From positions 219,863 to 283,862 of the forward strand of contig PGXY01000003.1 in assembly GCA_002839375.1 (NCBI GenBank): 64,000 nucleotides of DNA. Direction: 5' to 3'. The notes beneath the pieces are model-generated. The model did not search any database. It was not told where the DNA came from and was given only the letters and a program-made list of their open reading frames with translations. The DNA comes from Spirochaetae bacterium HGW-Spirochaetae-1 (GTDB taxonomy: Bacteria; Spirochaetota; UBA4802; UBA5550). Below are positions 53,377-62,188 of this stretch, one piece after another; the first letter of the stretch is position 1; each line of letters starts with the position of its first letter. Position numbers and translations under genes: made by a program.

Positions 53377-56300
53377 TTACTGATGGCCTATGGTGTAGCG
53401 GATGCTCTCCTGTCCCAGTATCTGCGACAAGTCCTTCACCAGTCCTTCCGATGGCGTGATATTGAAGGTGTTGTGAACCTTGATTATCTTTTCCCGGTCG
53501 TTCCGCTCATTCACATGGAAGAATATGGGACAGTCTCCCTTGTACCTTAAAAAAGTCGATTTGATCATATCGAGTATCTTTTCATCAACACCGATGGGGT
53601 CCAGCTTGATATGGATGGCCGAGATGGCTTCTCGCCGAACGTCCTTCAGGGCGCGCACGCTGTTGACGATTATTTTTTTCGGTACATCGCCGTCCATCTC
53701 TATTTTACCGCTCACCATGACGGGCTGGTTCGACATGAGCAGATCTTCGTTCTTTTCCACCACGCGGGCAAAGGCCAAAAGCTCGATGGTCCCCTCCAGG
53801 TCCTCGAGAAAGCCCGTGGCATATTTTTTACCGCTTTTCTGCGAACGTTTCACCGTAAAGTCATGGATGACGCCCACTATGGAAACATCACTTTCATTAT
53901 TTTCTTCTGCAAGCCTGCCGATGGTTGTTGACGAGAAGGAGCGGATCTCATCCTCGAACCTGGCCAGGGGATGTCCCGAGACATAGAGGCCCAGGACCTC
54001 CTTCTCGTTAAGCAGTCTTTCGTTATCCTTCCATTCTGCAACATCGAGAAGATCAATGTCAACGGAGGCCTGCGTGCCCTCACCCAGGCTGAAAAGATTC
54101 CCCTGTCCCGACGCCTTGTCCTCCTGGAGCTTACGGGCCGTATCGATGAGGAGTTCAATCGACGCAAAAAGCTGGGCCCGGTTTTTATGGATGTCCTCGA
54201 ATGCCCCGGCCTTTACCAGAGCTTCCAGAACGCCCTTGTTCACCGTCAGCAGGCTGATGTTTTCAAAAAAGTCCTTCAGGGTATTGAAGGTCCCGCATTG
54301 CTCGCGGGTCTTGATAATGTTCTCGATGGCCTTCTCCCCCAGTCCCTTGATAGCGCTGAAGCCGAAGCGGATCTTCTTCCCTTCTATGGTAAAATCGAAC
54401 ATGCTTTTATTGATGGACGGGGGCAGCACCTCGATGCCCATTCTCCGGCAGTCATTGATGAGCATCGTTACATCATCGGGCTGTGTCGAAAGAAGGGCTG
54501 TCATGTACTGTATGGAATAATGGGCCTTCAGATAGGCCGTCTGATACGTGACCAGGGCATAGGCGGCCGAATGGGACTTGTTGAATCCATACTCGCCGAA
54601 TTTCTTGATCTGCCCGTATAGCTCCTCGGCGAAACTCTTGTCAATTTTATTATTCGCGGCGCCGGCAAGGAATTTTTCCTCCAATTCATTGATGATATCC
54701 ATCTTTTTCTTTCCCATGGCCTTGCGGAGTTTATCCGCTTCGGGCATAGTGAAGCCGCCTATCACCTGGGAAATAAGCATAACCTGTTCCTGGTATATTA
54801 TGACGCCCAGGGTATCCTTCAGGATACTCTCCAGCAGGGGATGTTCGTATTTTACCAGGCTGGGGGTCCGTTTTCTTTTCACAAAATCGTCGGCCATTCC
54901 CGATCCCAGGGGACCGGGCCGATAGAGCGCAACCACGGCAATGATATCGTCGAAAACGGTGGGGCCCAGACGACGCAGCAGGTTTTGCATGCCGCTGCTT
55001 TCAAGCTGGAACACTCCCACGGTCTCGGCCCGCTGCAGAACACCAAAGGTGGCTTTGTCGTCCAGTGGAATCGTTTCTATATCCACGAAGAGTCCCGTGT
55101 TTTTCTTGATGAGCTTCAGACATTTATCGATGACTGTAAGGTTCTTCAGTCCCAGGAAATCCATCTTGACCAGGCCGGCCTGCTCCAGGGTGTTCTTCTC
55201 GTACTGCGACGAGATACTCCCCTCCTTGGGTTCCATGTACAGGGGAACATATTCCGTGAGGGCTCCCTTGGAGATGACCACACCGGCAGCGTGCTTTCCG
55301 GCTGACCGGGCCAGTCCCTCGAGGCGGAGGGAGATATCGATGAGCTCCTTTTCCACGTCGCCGGATTTGTAAAGCTTCTGAAGTTCCGGCGATTTATTCA
55401 GCGACTCCTGCAGGGTGTTTTCCGCAATCATCTTGCTTATCTCGTTGGCGCGGGCGAAGGGAATATCCATTACCCTGGCCACATCTTTCACCACAAGCTT
55501 GGCCTTCATTTTGTTGAAGGTGATGATCTGGCTCACCTTGTCCTCTCCGTATTTTTGCTTCACATAGTCGATGACCTCCTCACGCCTGTCGGCGCAGAAG
55601 TCAAGGTCCATATCAGGCATCTCGTTACGGTCGGGATTCAGAAATCGTTCGAAGAGAAGATCGTATTTCAGCGGGTCCAGTGCCGTGATGCCCAGGCAGA
55701 AGGATACCATGGAACCTGCCGCCGAACCCCGTCCCGGGCCCACGGGTATCTGCATCCTCCTTGCCTCTTTGATAAAATCCCAGACAATGAGGAAATAGCC
55801 TGAAAAATGCATGTTGGTAATTACGGTCAGCTCGTACTCTATCCTCTGGATCACTGCTTCGGGAACATTTTTCCCGTAGCGCATCTCGACACCCTCAAAA
55901 ACCAGGTGTCTCAGATAGGAATCGAGATTGTATCCCTGGGGCACATCGAAATTGGGGAGTATGGGATTCCCCAGGTCCAGGGTGAGATCTATCATTTCAA
56001 ATATTTTATGCGTGTTATAGATGGCGTCGGGAAGCTCCGCAAACAGGGTCCGCATTTCATCGCCCGATTTAAGATAAAACTCGGTGCCCGGGAAGCGCAT
56101 CCTGTTCTCGTCCTTCATGGTTTTTCCGGTCTGGATGCACAGCAGTATTTCGTGGGAATAGGCATCTTCCCTGTTCACGTAATGGGCATCGTTCGTGGCA
56201 ATGAGGGGGATATTTAGTTCCGAGGAAATGGCCACCAGTTCCCGGTTGACCTGGACCTGTTCCGGTATGCCGTGGTCCTGCAGTTCGAGATAAAAATTAT

Positions 56301-56811
56301 CCCGGCCGAAAATTTCACTGTACGTCCCGGCCAGATCACGGGCCTCCTTCAGCTGCCCCTTCATGATGTGGCGTGGTATCTGGCCGGCCAGACATGCCGA
56401 GCCGCATATGAGTCCTTCAGAGTGTTTTACCAGCATTTCCATATCGATCCGGGGCTTGTAATAAAAACCCTCGGTGTATCCGATGGAGGAAAGCTTCAGC
56501 AGGTTCTTGTAGCCCTTTTCGTTTTTAGCCAGGAGGAGCAGATGGTATGACTTCTCCTCGTTACTGTCCTTTACGAATTCCTTGCTCAACCTTGAGCCGG
56601 GCGCCATATAGAATTCCTGCCCGATAATAGGTGTGATCCCCGCCTTCCTGGCCTTCTGATAAAACTCGATGGCGCCGAACATGTTTCCGTGGTCCGTGAG
56701 GGCAATGGCCGGCATACCCATATCAATGGCCTTTTTGACAAGCTTGCCCACGGTAATGGCCCCGTCCAGAAGGGAATAATCGGAGTGATTATGTAGATGA
56801 ATAAATTCCAT
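53377..56811 (-). CDS. dnaE: DNA polymerase III alpha subunit
   Basis: The 1144-residue replicative polymerase has an N-terminal PHP domain (FIHLHNHSDYSLLDGA with the metal-binding HxH pattern, HGNMFGA), the palm with PDMDLDFCADRREEVIDY (catalytic Asp pair), GRGSAAGSMVSF, SAGKHAAGVVIS, the fingers with FQLESSGMQ, a helix-hairpin-helix region (FGFSAIKGLGEKAIENI) and an OB fold (VSIVGVIHDFTVKRSQKSGKKYATGFLEDLEG). I chose the ATG at 56811 (MEFIHLHNH, with GGAGG about 14 nt upstream) over TTG/ATG at 56835-56838, which lack a Shine-Dalgarno; the latter would add nine residues. It is of the DnaE1 type in length. Confidence 0.95.
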   Translation of the reverse strand: MEFIHLHNHSDYSLLDGAITVGKLVKKAIDMGMPAIALTDHGNMFGAIEFYQKARKAGITPIIGQEFYMAPGSRLSKEFVKDSNEEKSYHLLLLAKNEKGYKNLLKLSSIGYTEGFYYKPRIDMEMLVKHSEGLICGSACLAGQIPRHIMKGQLKEARDLAGTYSEIFGRDNFYLELQDHGIPEQVQVNRELVAISSELNIPLIATNDAHYVNREDAYSHEILLCIQTGKTMKDENRMRFPGTEFYLKSGDEMRTLFAELPDAIYNTHKIFEMIDLTLDLGNPILPNFDVPQGYNLDSYLRHLVFEGVEMRYGKNVPEAVIQRIEYELTVITNMHFSGYFLIVWDFIKEARRMQIPVGPGRGSAAGSMVSFCLGITALDPLKYDLLFERFLNPDRNEMPDMDLDFCADRREEVIDYVKQKYGEDKVSQIITFNKMKAKLVVKDVARVMDIPFARANEISKMIAENTLQESLNKSPELQKLYKSGDVEKELIDISLRLEGLARSAGKHAAGVVISKGALTEYVPLYMEPKEGSISSQYEKNTLEQAGLVKMDFLGLKNLTVIDKCLKLIKKNTGLFVDIETIPLDDKATFGVLQRAETVGVFQLESSGMQNLLRRLGPTVFDDIIAVVALYRPGPLGSGMADDFVKRKRTPSLVKYEHPLLESILKDTLGVIIYQEQVMLISQVIGGFTMPEADKLRKAMGKKKMDIINELEEKFLAGAANNKIDKSFAEELYGQIKKFGEYGFNKSHSAAYALVTYQTAYLKAHYSIQYMTALLSTQPDDVTMLINDCRRMGIEVLPPSINKSMFDFTIEGKKIRFGFSAIKGLGEKAIENIIKTREQCGTFNTLKDFFENISLLTVNKGVLEALVKAGAFEDIHKNRAQLFASIELLIDTARKLQEDKASGQGNLFSLGEGTQASVDIDLLDVAEWKDNERLLNEKEVLGLYVSGHPLARFEDEIRSFSSTTIGRLAEENNESDVSIVGVIHDFTVKRSQKSGKKYATGFLEDLEGTIELLAFARVVEKNEDLLMSNQPVMVSGKIEMDGDVPKKIIVNSVRALKDVRREAISAIHIKLDPIGVDEKILDMIKSTFLRYKGDCPIFFHVNERNDREKIIKVHNTFNITPSEGLVKDLSQILGQESIRYTIGHQ

Positions 56812-57209
56812 GACAGTTTTATGTTCCTCCGGCATCAACAGATGCCATGCTTAAAAAAGACCCGGGTCCCCTCGAAAGGTTTTTCGGCATAATGCGTATC
56901 ACACTTGAAGCAGGATTCATGAGACTTCCCGTGGCTATCACTTTCTTGCACCAAAGGGACATAATTTCAAGTATTAATTTCCGGTAAAGTTAAAAAATCC
57001 AGGGATATGAATTATTTCGTAACAGTACCGGGGGTCAGAGCCCATACAGAAACCCGTAATTTTCTTGACCGGGATAACTGCATATTTATTTTTCAGGCAT
57101 TTTGATATTTTTGTTCAATAATATGCATTAAATTGTTTTATCCGTTGACAAAACCGACGATATTGTGAATATGTTCTGTTTTAGATTAACAACTACAGGG
57201 GAGGGTATT
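56812..57209. other. 398-bp intergenic region, divergent promoters
   Basis: This region separates dnaE (minus) from the zinc-ribbon gene (plus). It is AT-rich in the right half. Apart from the promoter at 57145-57173 I see no gene, no strong hairpin and no repeat. Confidence 0.6.
57145..57173 (+). promoter_or_regulatory. Probable sigma-70-type promoter of first zinc-ribbon gene
   Basis: TTGACA (57145-57150), a 17-bp spacer and AATATG (57168-57173) lie 37 bp before the ATG at 57210. The -35 is perfect and the -10 weak. The paralogue at 57517 has the same arrangement. Confidence 0.5.
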
Positions 57210-57389
57210 ATGAAATCAATAAATGAGGAGCATTTCGAGCTTGTGGCGAAACGCTGTCCCAGTTGTAATTCTCTGGTCATGGCACGAATCCAGTCGGAAA
57301 GCCCAGGGGAACCGCATTACAGCGATTATAAATGTTCTGAATGCACCTGGATAAGCCCGACACAACAGAGCAGCCTGCACTGCCGTTAA
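57210..57389 (+). CDS. Small zinc-ribbon protein, copy 1
   Basis: The 59-residue protein starts at ATG 57210 after GGGGAGGG. It holds two Cys pairs, CPSC (residues 16-19) and CSEC (about 42-45), a rubredoxin/zinc-ribbon arrangement with about 22 residues between. AKRCPSCNSLVMARIQ and ESPGEPHY are shared with the next gene's product. The protein is cytoplasmic and too small for an enzyme; a nucleic-acid or protein-binding role is possible. No family name is recognised. Confidence 0.7.
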   Translation: MKSINEEHFELVAKRCPSCNSLVMARIQSESPGEPHYSDYKCSECTWISPTQQSSLHCR

Positions 57390-57452
57390 ACAGCGCTTTT
57401 TACCCTCAATCGAATAAACAGTTATTTTATATCTGATTTACACATATTTTTA

Positions 57453-57481
57453 TTGACAGTGATAAAGAATATATCAATAAT
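57453..57481 (+). promoter_or_regulatory. Probable sigma-70-type promoter of second zinc-ribbon gene
   Basis: TTGACA (57453-57458), a 17-bp spacer and AATAAT (57476-57481) lie 36 bp before the ATG at 57517, nearly the same distance as for the paralogue. Confidence 0.6.
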
Positions 57482-57516
57482 GAGTGATAACTCACTCTTT
57501 AATATAGGGGATTTAT

Positions 57517-57702
57517 ATGATACCATCACACAAGAACGAGAGATACGAATTGATCGCCAAAAGATGTCCAACCTGTGAATCGCTTGTCATGGTAAAAATT
57601 CAGGAGATATCGCCGGGAATAGAAAAATATCATGGGGATTTCCGCTGTTCATCGTGCGGCTGGAGCAATCGGGTAAACGGCCATCCCGTACAAAACACCT
57701 GA
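57517..57702 (+). CDS. Small zinc-ribbon protein, copy 2
   Basis: The 61-residue protein is a paralogue of the previous one: AKRCPTCESLVMVKIQEISPG and CSSCGW align with the first copy, including spacing of the CPxC and CxxC pairs. The N-terminal and C-terminal ends differ. Each copy has its own TTGACA promoter and Shine-Dalgarno (AGGGGA before ATG 57517), so they are a tandem duplication with separate transcription rather than an operon. Confidence 0.72.
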   Translation: MIPSHKNERYELIAKRCPTCESLVMVKIQEISPGIEKYHGDFRCSSCGWSNRVNGHPVQNT

Positions 57703-57874
57703 TTTCCCCTTCGGAAAAATCACCGCTTTCTCACTGTATGCCTGTTGATAAAAATAACCATACTGAAAAAAATTATTTAAAGAAATCCAATGTGTTGCCG
57801 ATAATTAGAATATCATTTTACACATTAAACTTCCTTGCCCCCTCTGCGTTAGTTGCACTGGGGCTTTTTTTTGC

Positions 57875-59947
57875 TCATTGCACATCGAGACAGATAAGAC
57901 AGATATCATCCTCGAAGCTCTCGCTCCCCCGAAACTGCACCAGGTCTTTCATGATGTTGTCGACAAAATCCCTGCAGTGTTCGCCCTTCTGGCGCAGCAA
58001 CACTCCCTCCAGCACTTCATCATCAAAATACAGGCTGGTGTCATTGTACCGGGTCGTTTCCGTAAGACCATCGGTATAGAAAAGAACCTTACTGTTTTTC
58101 TCAAGGACTGCCTCGTTATTACAATAACGTTTGTTCATTTTTTCCAGCGAGCCGTTATCTACAATCGCCAGGGGCATACTTCTTTTACCGTTCAGCTGTT
58201 TTACAGCATCATCAGTAATAATGAACGGCGCATGGTGACCGGCATTGGCAAACAGTATCACGCGCGTGGCCGGGTCATATATGCCGTAAAAGGCCGTAAT
58301 GAAATTTTCTCCGGTCTGGTTGATAAGGAGGTCATTCAGATAGGTGAGAAGCATGGCCGGGTCCTCCCTCCTGGGTCCGGACTGGAGAATGATCGTTTTC
58401 ACCATGGAGGTGATAAAAGCCGCCGGTACGCCGTGACCCGAGACATCGCTTAAGAATATACCGATGCGGTCACTGCTCCTGAATTTAAGAAAATCATAGA
58501 AGTCCCCGCCAACCTGCTCCATGGGCTTATACAGGGAGGCTATATAGCTCGTGGGCCATGGATGGGGTATCAGCTGCTGCTGGATTTTTCTGGCCAGAGT
58601 GAGTTCTTTCTCCAGCAGTTCGTTTCTTTTTTTAAACCGGTTCCTCTCCTGTTCCAGTTCCCGGGTCCGTTCCCGGACCTTTTTCTCCAGGCTTTCCGAC
58701 AGGCCCTCGACCCGGGAGAAGGCCCGGGAAAAACGCATTGTGAGACTCATTGACTGAGCGACAATGAAAAACAGAAACCCGATCTGAATCATGAGATATG
58801 TCTGGATAATATAATTCGCCGCGAGGATATCGTTGACAACCGTCAGAAAGAGAATGGCAAAGCCCGTCATGGAAATTGATGCTCCACTCCTCCTTTTAAT
58901 AAAGGCCCGCAGGTAAATATAGGTCACATAGAGTCCGCCCGCAAGATAGACCACGTGATAGTAGGGGAGAAATCGGCTAAACGTAAGAGACGGTGTCAAC
59001 AGAATAATCAGCGAATATATTCCTGCCACGGCATAAAACAGTATATTCACATACCGGTGTATGTCTTCAGGAAAGAGATTGGATAAAAATTTAATAAAAA
59101 ATACAATGCCCAGGGCAACTGTTATGAACTCGATTCCGCGGATCAGCTCATAGCTGATATGGGGATACATAAAGGAAAGATAGACCTCATTGGTAAGCAG
59201 CACCCTGCCGGCAATCAAAATCGCAAAGAGAGCAAACCACAGAGGAGCCATTTCTTTCCGCCGGATAGCAAAGACCGCCAGATTGAAGAGGGCGATGACA
59301 AGAAAGACTCCAAATAAAAACAGATCGAGGGACATGCGCCTGATCTGCCGTTCGCGAAGCGGGCCTTTCAATCCAAAAAACATGAGCTCGGTCATGCCGC
59401 CCTGATAATAATTAAAATTGCTTACCTGCACGGTAACAGCCAGATCTCCTCCGTGAGAGAAAAAATCATGAACCTGGGAGTATTTGGCCGGCGTTGAATC
59501 GGCTGCATTTGTGCCCACGGACCCGACTGATCCGACTGGAACGTCATTGATCCATAGCCGGTATGCGCTGTTAGGATTGCCTACAACAAGTGCCATGTCT
59601 CCGGAATAATTCGTTTTTATAATGAAACGGTACGTTCCAAAGCCCGTTGCAGGCAGGGTATCACCGTTATGGCGCACACTGTTCCATCCTGCCGGTATTT
59701 TAATAAACCGGGGTTGCTCATCAACATTTCCTCTTCTGAAATCCTCCGGAGAAAGAAGCCGCTTCCAGTAAAATTCAGCCTCTCCGGAAAGCCGCACATA
59801 TCCGTTCTTTGCCAGATCAACGGAACGCAGATCCACAATCCCATGGTTAATGGGCACGGGAAGTTTTTCAAACTCCACGAACATGTTTCCCATATCACAA
59901 GCCGGAAACAGAAGGAGAGAACATAACATTATTTTGACAAATGGCAT
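57875..59947 (-). CDS. 7TM sensor with SpoIIE-type phosphatase
   Basis: The 690-residue protein has a lipoprotein-like signal (MLCSLLLFPAC, Cys17), an extracytoplasmic beta-sandwich (about residues 35-195; GYVRLSGEAEFYWKRLL, IPAGWNS) of the type seen with 7TM diverse intracellular signalling receptors, seven membrane helices (about 205-400), a coiled coil (SLEKKVRERTRELEQERNRFKKR, about 415-455), and a C-terminal PP2C/SpoIIE phosphatase (MEQVGGDFYDFLKF, FLSDVSGHGVPAAFITSMVK, DGLTETT). It should dephosphorylate an anti-sigma-antagonist or similar protein on an external cue. It is a paralogue of the 835-residue protein at 44777-47284 but lacks the TPR tail. Confidence 0.87.
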   Translation of the reverse strand: MPFVKIMLCSLLLFPACDMGNMFVEFEKLPVPINHGIVDLRSVDLAKNGYVRLSGEAEFYWKRLLSPEDFRRGNVDEQPRFIKIPAGWNSVRHNGDTLPATGFGTYRFIIKTNYSGDMALVVGNPNSAYRLWINDVPVGSVGSVGTNAADSTPAKYSQVHDFFSHGGDLAVTVQVSNFNYYQGGMTELMFFGLKGPLRERQIRRMSLDLFLFGVFLVIALFNLAVFAIRRKEMAPLWFALFAILIAGRVLLTNEVYLSFMYPHISYELIRGIEFITVALGIVFFIKFLSNLFPEDIHRYVNILFYAVAGIYSLIILLTPSLTFSRFLPYYHVVYLAGGLYVTYIYLRAFIKRRSGASISMTGFAILFLTVVNDILAANYIIQTYLMIQIGFLFFIVAQSMSLTMRFSRAFSRVEGLSESLEKKVRERTRELEQERNRFKKRNELLEKELTLARKIQQQLIPHPWPTSYIASLYKPMEQVGGDFYDFLKFRSSDRIGIFLSDVSGHGVPAAFITSMVKTIILQSGPRREDPAMLLTYLNDLLINQTGENFITAFYGIYDPATRVILFANAGHHAPFIITDDAVKQLNGKRSMPLAIVDNGSLEKMNKRYCNNEAVLEKNSKVLFYTDGLTETTRYNDTSLYFDDEVLEGVLLRQKGEHCRDFVDNIMKDLVQFRGSESFEDDICLICLDVQ

Positions 59948-60089
59948 ACAGTGGCAAATCTACACCCGATTGATTTTCCTGTCAATATTTTCCCACTTCT
60001 TCCCTATTTTGATTGACGTCATGCCGGCAAAAAAGCCAGAATGAGACAATTATTCCCGATAGAACTGAAAAAATACCAGGAGGAATTCA

Positions 60090-60260
60090 ATGATCGATAC
60101 AAAGCTTCTCGATATCTTAGCCTGTCCAGCCTGCAAGGGTGATGTTGAATACGACGCAAGAAATGAAAAAATCATCTGCACGGAGTGCGGCAGAAAATAT
60201 CCCGTCAAGGATGGAATTCCTGTCATGCTGATTGATGAAGCCGAGATGCCGCAGAAATAG
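60090..60260 (+). CDS. Trm112-family protein
   Basis: The 56-residue protein starts at ATG 60090 with an AGGAGG Shine-Dalgarno (60078-60083). It reads MIDTKLLDILACPACKGDVE, then CTECGRKYPVKDGIPVML, which matches the bacterial Trm112/YcaR group: CPxCKG, CxxCGRxYPVxDGIPxML. Eukaryotic and archaeal Trm112 activates methyltransferases acting on tRNA, rRNA and release factors; bacterial members are of uncertain role. It is the first of three plus-strand genes followed by the PpiD-like and CheX genes. Confidence 0.88.
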   Translation: MIDTKLLDILACPACKGDVEYDARNEKIICTECGRKYPVKDGIPVMLIDEAEMPQK

Positions 60261-60337
60261 CGCACAGGACCTGTTATTATTCTATTTATTGCCATGGGGA
60301 CCCCATAAATAATTATTATTGTACAGATATTTATTGA

Positions 60338-60366
60338 TTGACATGAGTATTCCGCTAAAATGGAAT
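60338..60366 (+). promoter_or_regulatory. Possible promoter before PpiD-like gene
   Basis: TTGACA (60338-60343), 17 bp, TGGAAT (60361-60366) lies 68 bp before the ATG at 60434. The -35 is perfect; the -10 is poor. Confidence 0.35.
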
Positions 60367-60433
60367 TCTCAATTCATACTCCTCGACGCATTACAACAGA
60401 TGTAAATATTATTATAGCTGGAGAAGGTAAGGC

Positions 60434-61567
60434 ATGTTTGATTCCAGATCACCCATTGTTCGTTTCGTAGGTTATACCGTAATCGGTTTTTTCCTCCTCA
60501 TCATTATTATTTCCTTTGGAATGCCCGATTTTCTCTCACGGATCGGACTCGATAAGACCATCGTCGCCACAGTCAACGGGAAAAAAGTCCATGTCCTCGA
60601 TTTCCTGCGATACCGCGATACGAGATTCCGCAACCTCCGTAGCAAGGAAATGGAAGACATGATTTTGAATAATTTTATAGCGGAAGTGCTTCTTCTGCAG
60701 TATGCGGAAAAACTCGGCTTTACCTCTACCGATGAGTATATCATGCGCACTATCAAAGAGATGGATGATTTTAAAGATCCTGCAACGGGTAAATACAGTC
60801 CTGAGCGCTTCAAGCTCATTCTTGAACAGAACCGCCTGAGCTTCACGGAGTTCTATAAATTGATTAAAAATGACATGACTAAAAGCGGTTTTTACCGCCA
60901 GATCGGCATGGGTCTTTCAATAACCAACGATGATGCACGGGCAGAATATATAGCCGACAAATCAAAACTCCAGATTCAGTACGCTTTCCTGGCGGCAGCA
61001 GACCTGAAAAAACAATATGCCCGGGCATTGAACGTTACAGAAGAGGAAATATCCCGGGAAATGAAAATAAGTACTGCAGATCTGAAAGATCCTAAAACCG
61101 ATAAAAACAGAATCAAAGCCAAGCTGGAAAAACGGAAACTGGAAGCCGTTGAAGATAGCATAATAGAGAGAATAAATGCCCTGGCGGCAAATAACGGATC
61201 TTTTACTGCGGCAGCGGCCATACTGCAGGGCCAGCAGGGACTTTCCACCGTCTTTAAAATAGGTGAACAGCCCCAGGACTCAAAAAAAGACGGGAAACCC
61301 CTGACTCTCCTGGCAAATTCACCGGTGTTCCGGGACAACTGTCTCATCCTCAAAAAAGGATCAGCTTCCCAGGTCATCAAAACGCCTTCGGGCCTGTTTA
61401 TCTTTACCCCTGTCATGAGCGAAATTCCTAAATCGGAACCCGATGACAAGGAACTTGATTCCATTAAGAAGCGCATGCAATATGAACGGCTGAACGCCCT
61501 TTCAATGAACCTGATGCAGAAGCTCAACGAGGAATCAAAAATAATAAAAAATTTAAAAACTGATTGA
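60434..61567 (+). CDS. PpiD/SurA N-terminal-like periplasmic chaperone without PPIase domain
   Basis: The 377-residue protein has a membrane anchor (IVRFVGYTVIGFFLLIIIISFG, about residues 8-29), then the SurA_N-type helical chaperone core: VATVNGKKVHVLDFLRYRDTRFRNLRSKEMEDMILNNFIAEVLLLQYAEKLGFTSTDEYIMRTIKE, with YSPERFKLILEQNRLSFTEFYKLIKNDM as in PpiD. PpiD usually continues with a parvulin domain (GxxxxxGGxLGxF and HILV), which is absent here; residues 260-345 hold only a short region resembling the end of that domain. It probably assists folding of envelope proteins. Confidence 0.8.
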   Translation: MFDSRSPIVRFVGYTVIGFFLLIIIISFGMPDFLSRIGLDKTIVATVNGKKVHVLDFLRYRDTRFRNLRSKEMEDMILNNFIAEVLLLQYAEKLGFTSTDEYIMRTIKEMDDFKDPATGKYSPERFKLILEQNRLSFTEFYKLIKNDMTKSGFYRQIGMGLSITNDDARAEYIADKSKLQIQYAFLAAADLKKQYARALNVTEEEISREMKISTADLKDPKTDKNRIKAKLEKRKLEAVEDSIIERINALAANNGSFTAAAAILQGQQGLSTVFKIGEQPQDSKKDGKPLTLLANSPVFRDNCLILKKGSASQVIKTPSGLFIFTPVMSEIPKSEPDDKELDSIKKRMQYERLNALSMNLMQKLNEESKIIKNLKTD

Positions 61568-61639
61568 TATTTCTCTGTAATATAGTATAACTGATACAAA
61601 CATACGATATTCACCCATACAAGGAGAATTGCAAGGCCG

Positions 61640-62104
61640 ATGAATATAAATGCTGAATATGTTAATCCTTTTCTTGAAGCGGCAAGCGCGGTTTTTAAAT
61701 CAATCCTCAACGTAGACCTCCGAAGAGGCAAGCTGGTAATTAAGGAAAGCCCCTCTCCAGCCATGGATATTGCCATAATCATCGGCATCACCGGTGCCGT
61801 GACCGGCGAGGTTGTCTACAGCATGGAATTTAACATGGTAAAAAAAATATCCGATATCCTGGCCCCGGGACTTTCCGAGGAACAGATAAAGCAGGAGTAC
61901 AAGGACATCATCGGCGAGCTCGCCAATATGATCACGGGTAACGCCATGAACCTCTTCGCCACCACGGGTAAAAGCATAGAAATTACCACCCCGACTGTTG
62001 TGGAAGGGAAGAATTTTACCATAACCATGATAAAACAAACTACTCTCGGTATCAACCTCTACAGCCCCATGGGCCAGTTGGAGATGAACATCGCCCTGAA
62101 ATAA
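61640..62104 (+). CDS. cheX: CheX-family CheY-P phosphatase
   Basis: The 154-residue protein has the CheC/CheX/FliY-type active site E93-L-A-N96 in DIIGELANMITGNAMNLF (ExxN, followed by GNA), with the N-terminal half forming the symmetrical alpha-beta fold (IIIGITGAVTGEVVYSME). CheX dephosphorylates CheY-P and adjusts the motor; it is a key phosphatase in spirochaete chemotaxis. GGAG lies 15 nt before ATG 61640. No other che gene is in the window, so its partner is encoded elsewhere. A clear rho-independent terminator follows. Confidence 0.9.
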   Translation: MNINAEYVNPFLEAASAVFKSILNVDLRRGKLVIKESPSPAMDIAIIIGITGAVTGEVVYSMEFNMVKKISDILAPGLSEEQIKQEYKDIIGELANMITGNAMNLFATTGKSIEITTPTVVEGKNFTITMIKQTTLGINLYSPMGQLEMNIALK

Positions 62105-62133
62105 AAAAGAAATAATCCCGCTTGATAATACAT

Positions 62134-62159
62134 AAGGCGGCCCTGCAGGCCGCCTTTTT
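62134..62159. terminator. Bidirectional intrinsic terminator
   Basis: AAGGCGGCC (62134-62142) and GGCCGCCTT (62148-62156) form a 9-bp stem around CTGCA, followed by TTT on the plus strand. It sits between the convergent cheX and thyX genes. Confidence 0.9.
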
Positions 62160-62188
62160 GATTCTCATTCATCATAGAAATCCGTTTT

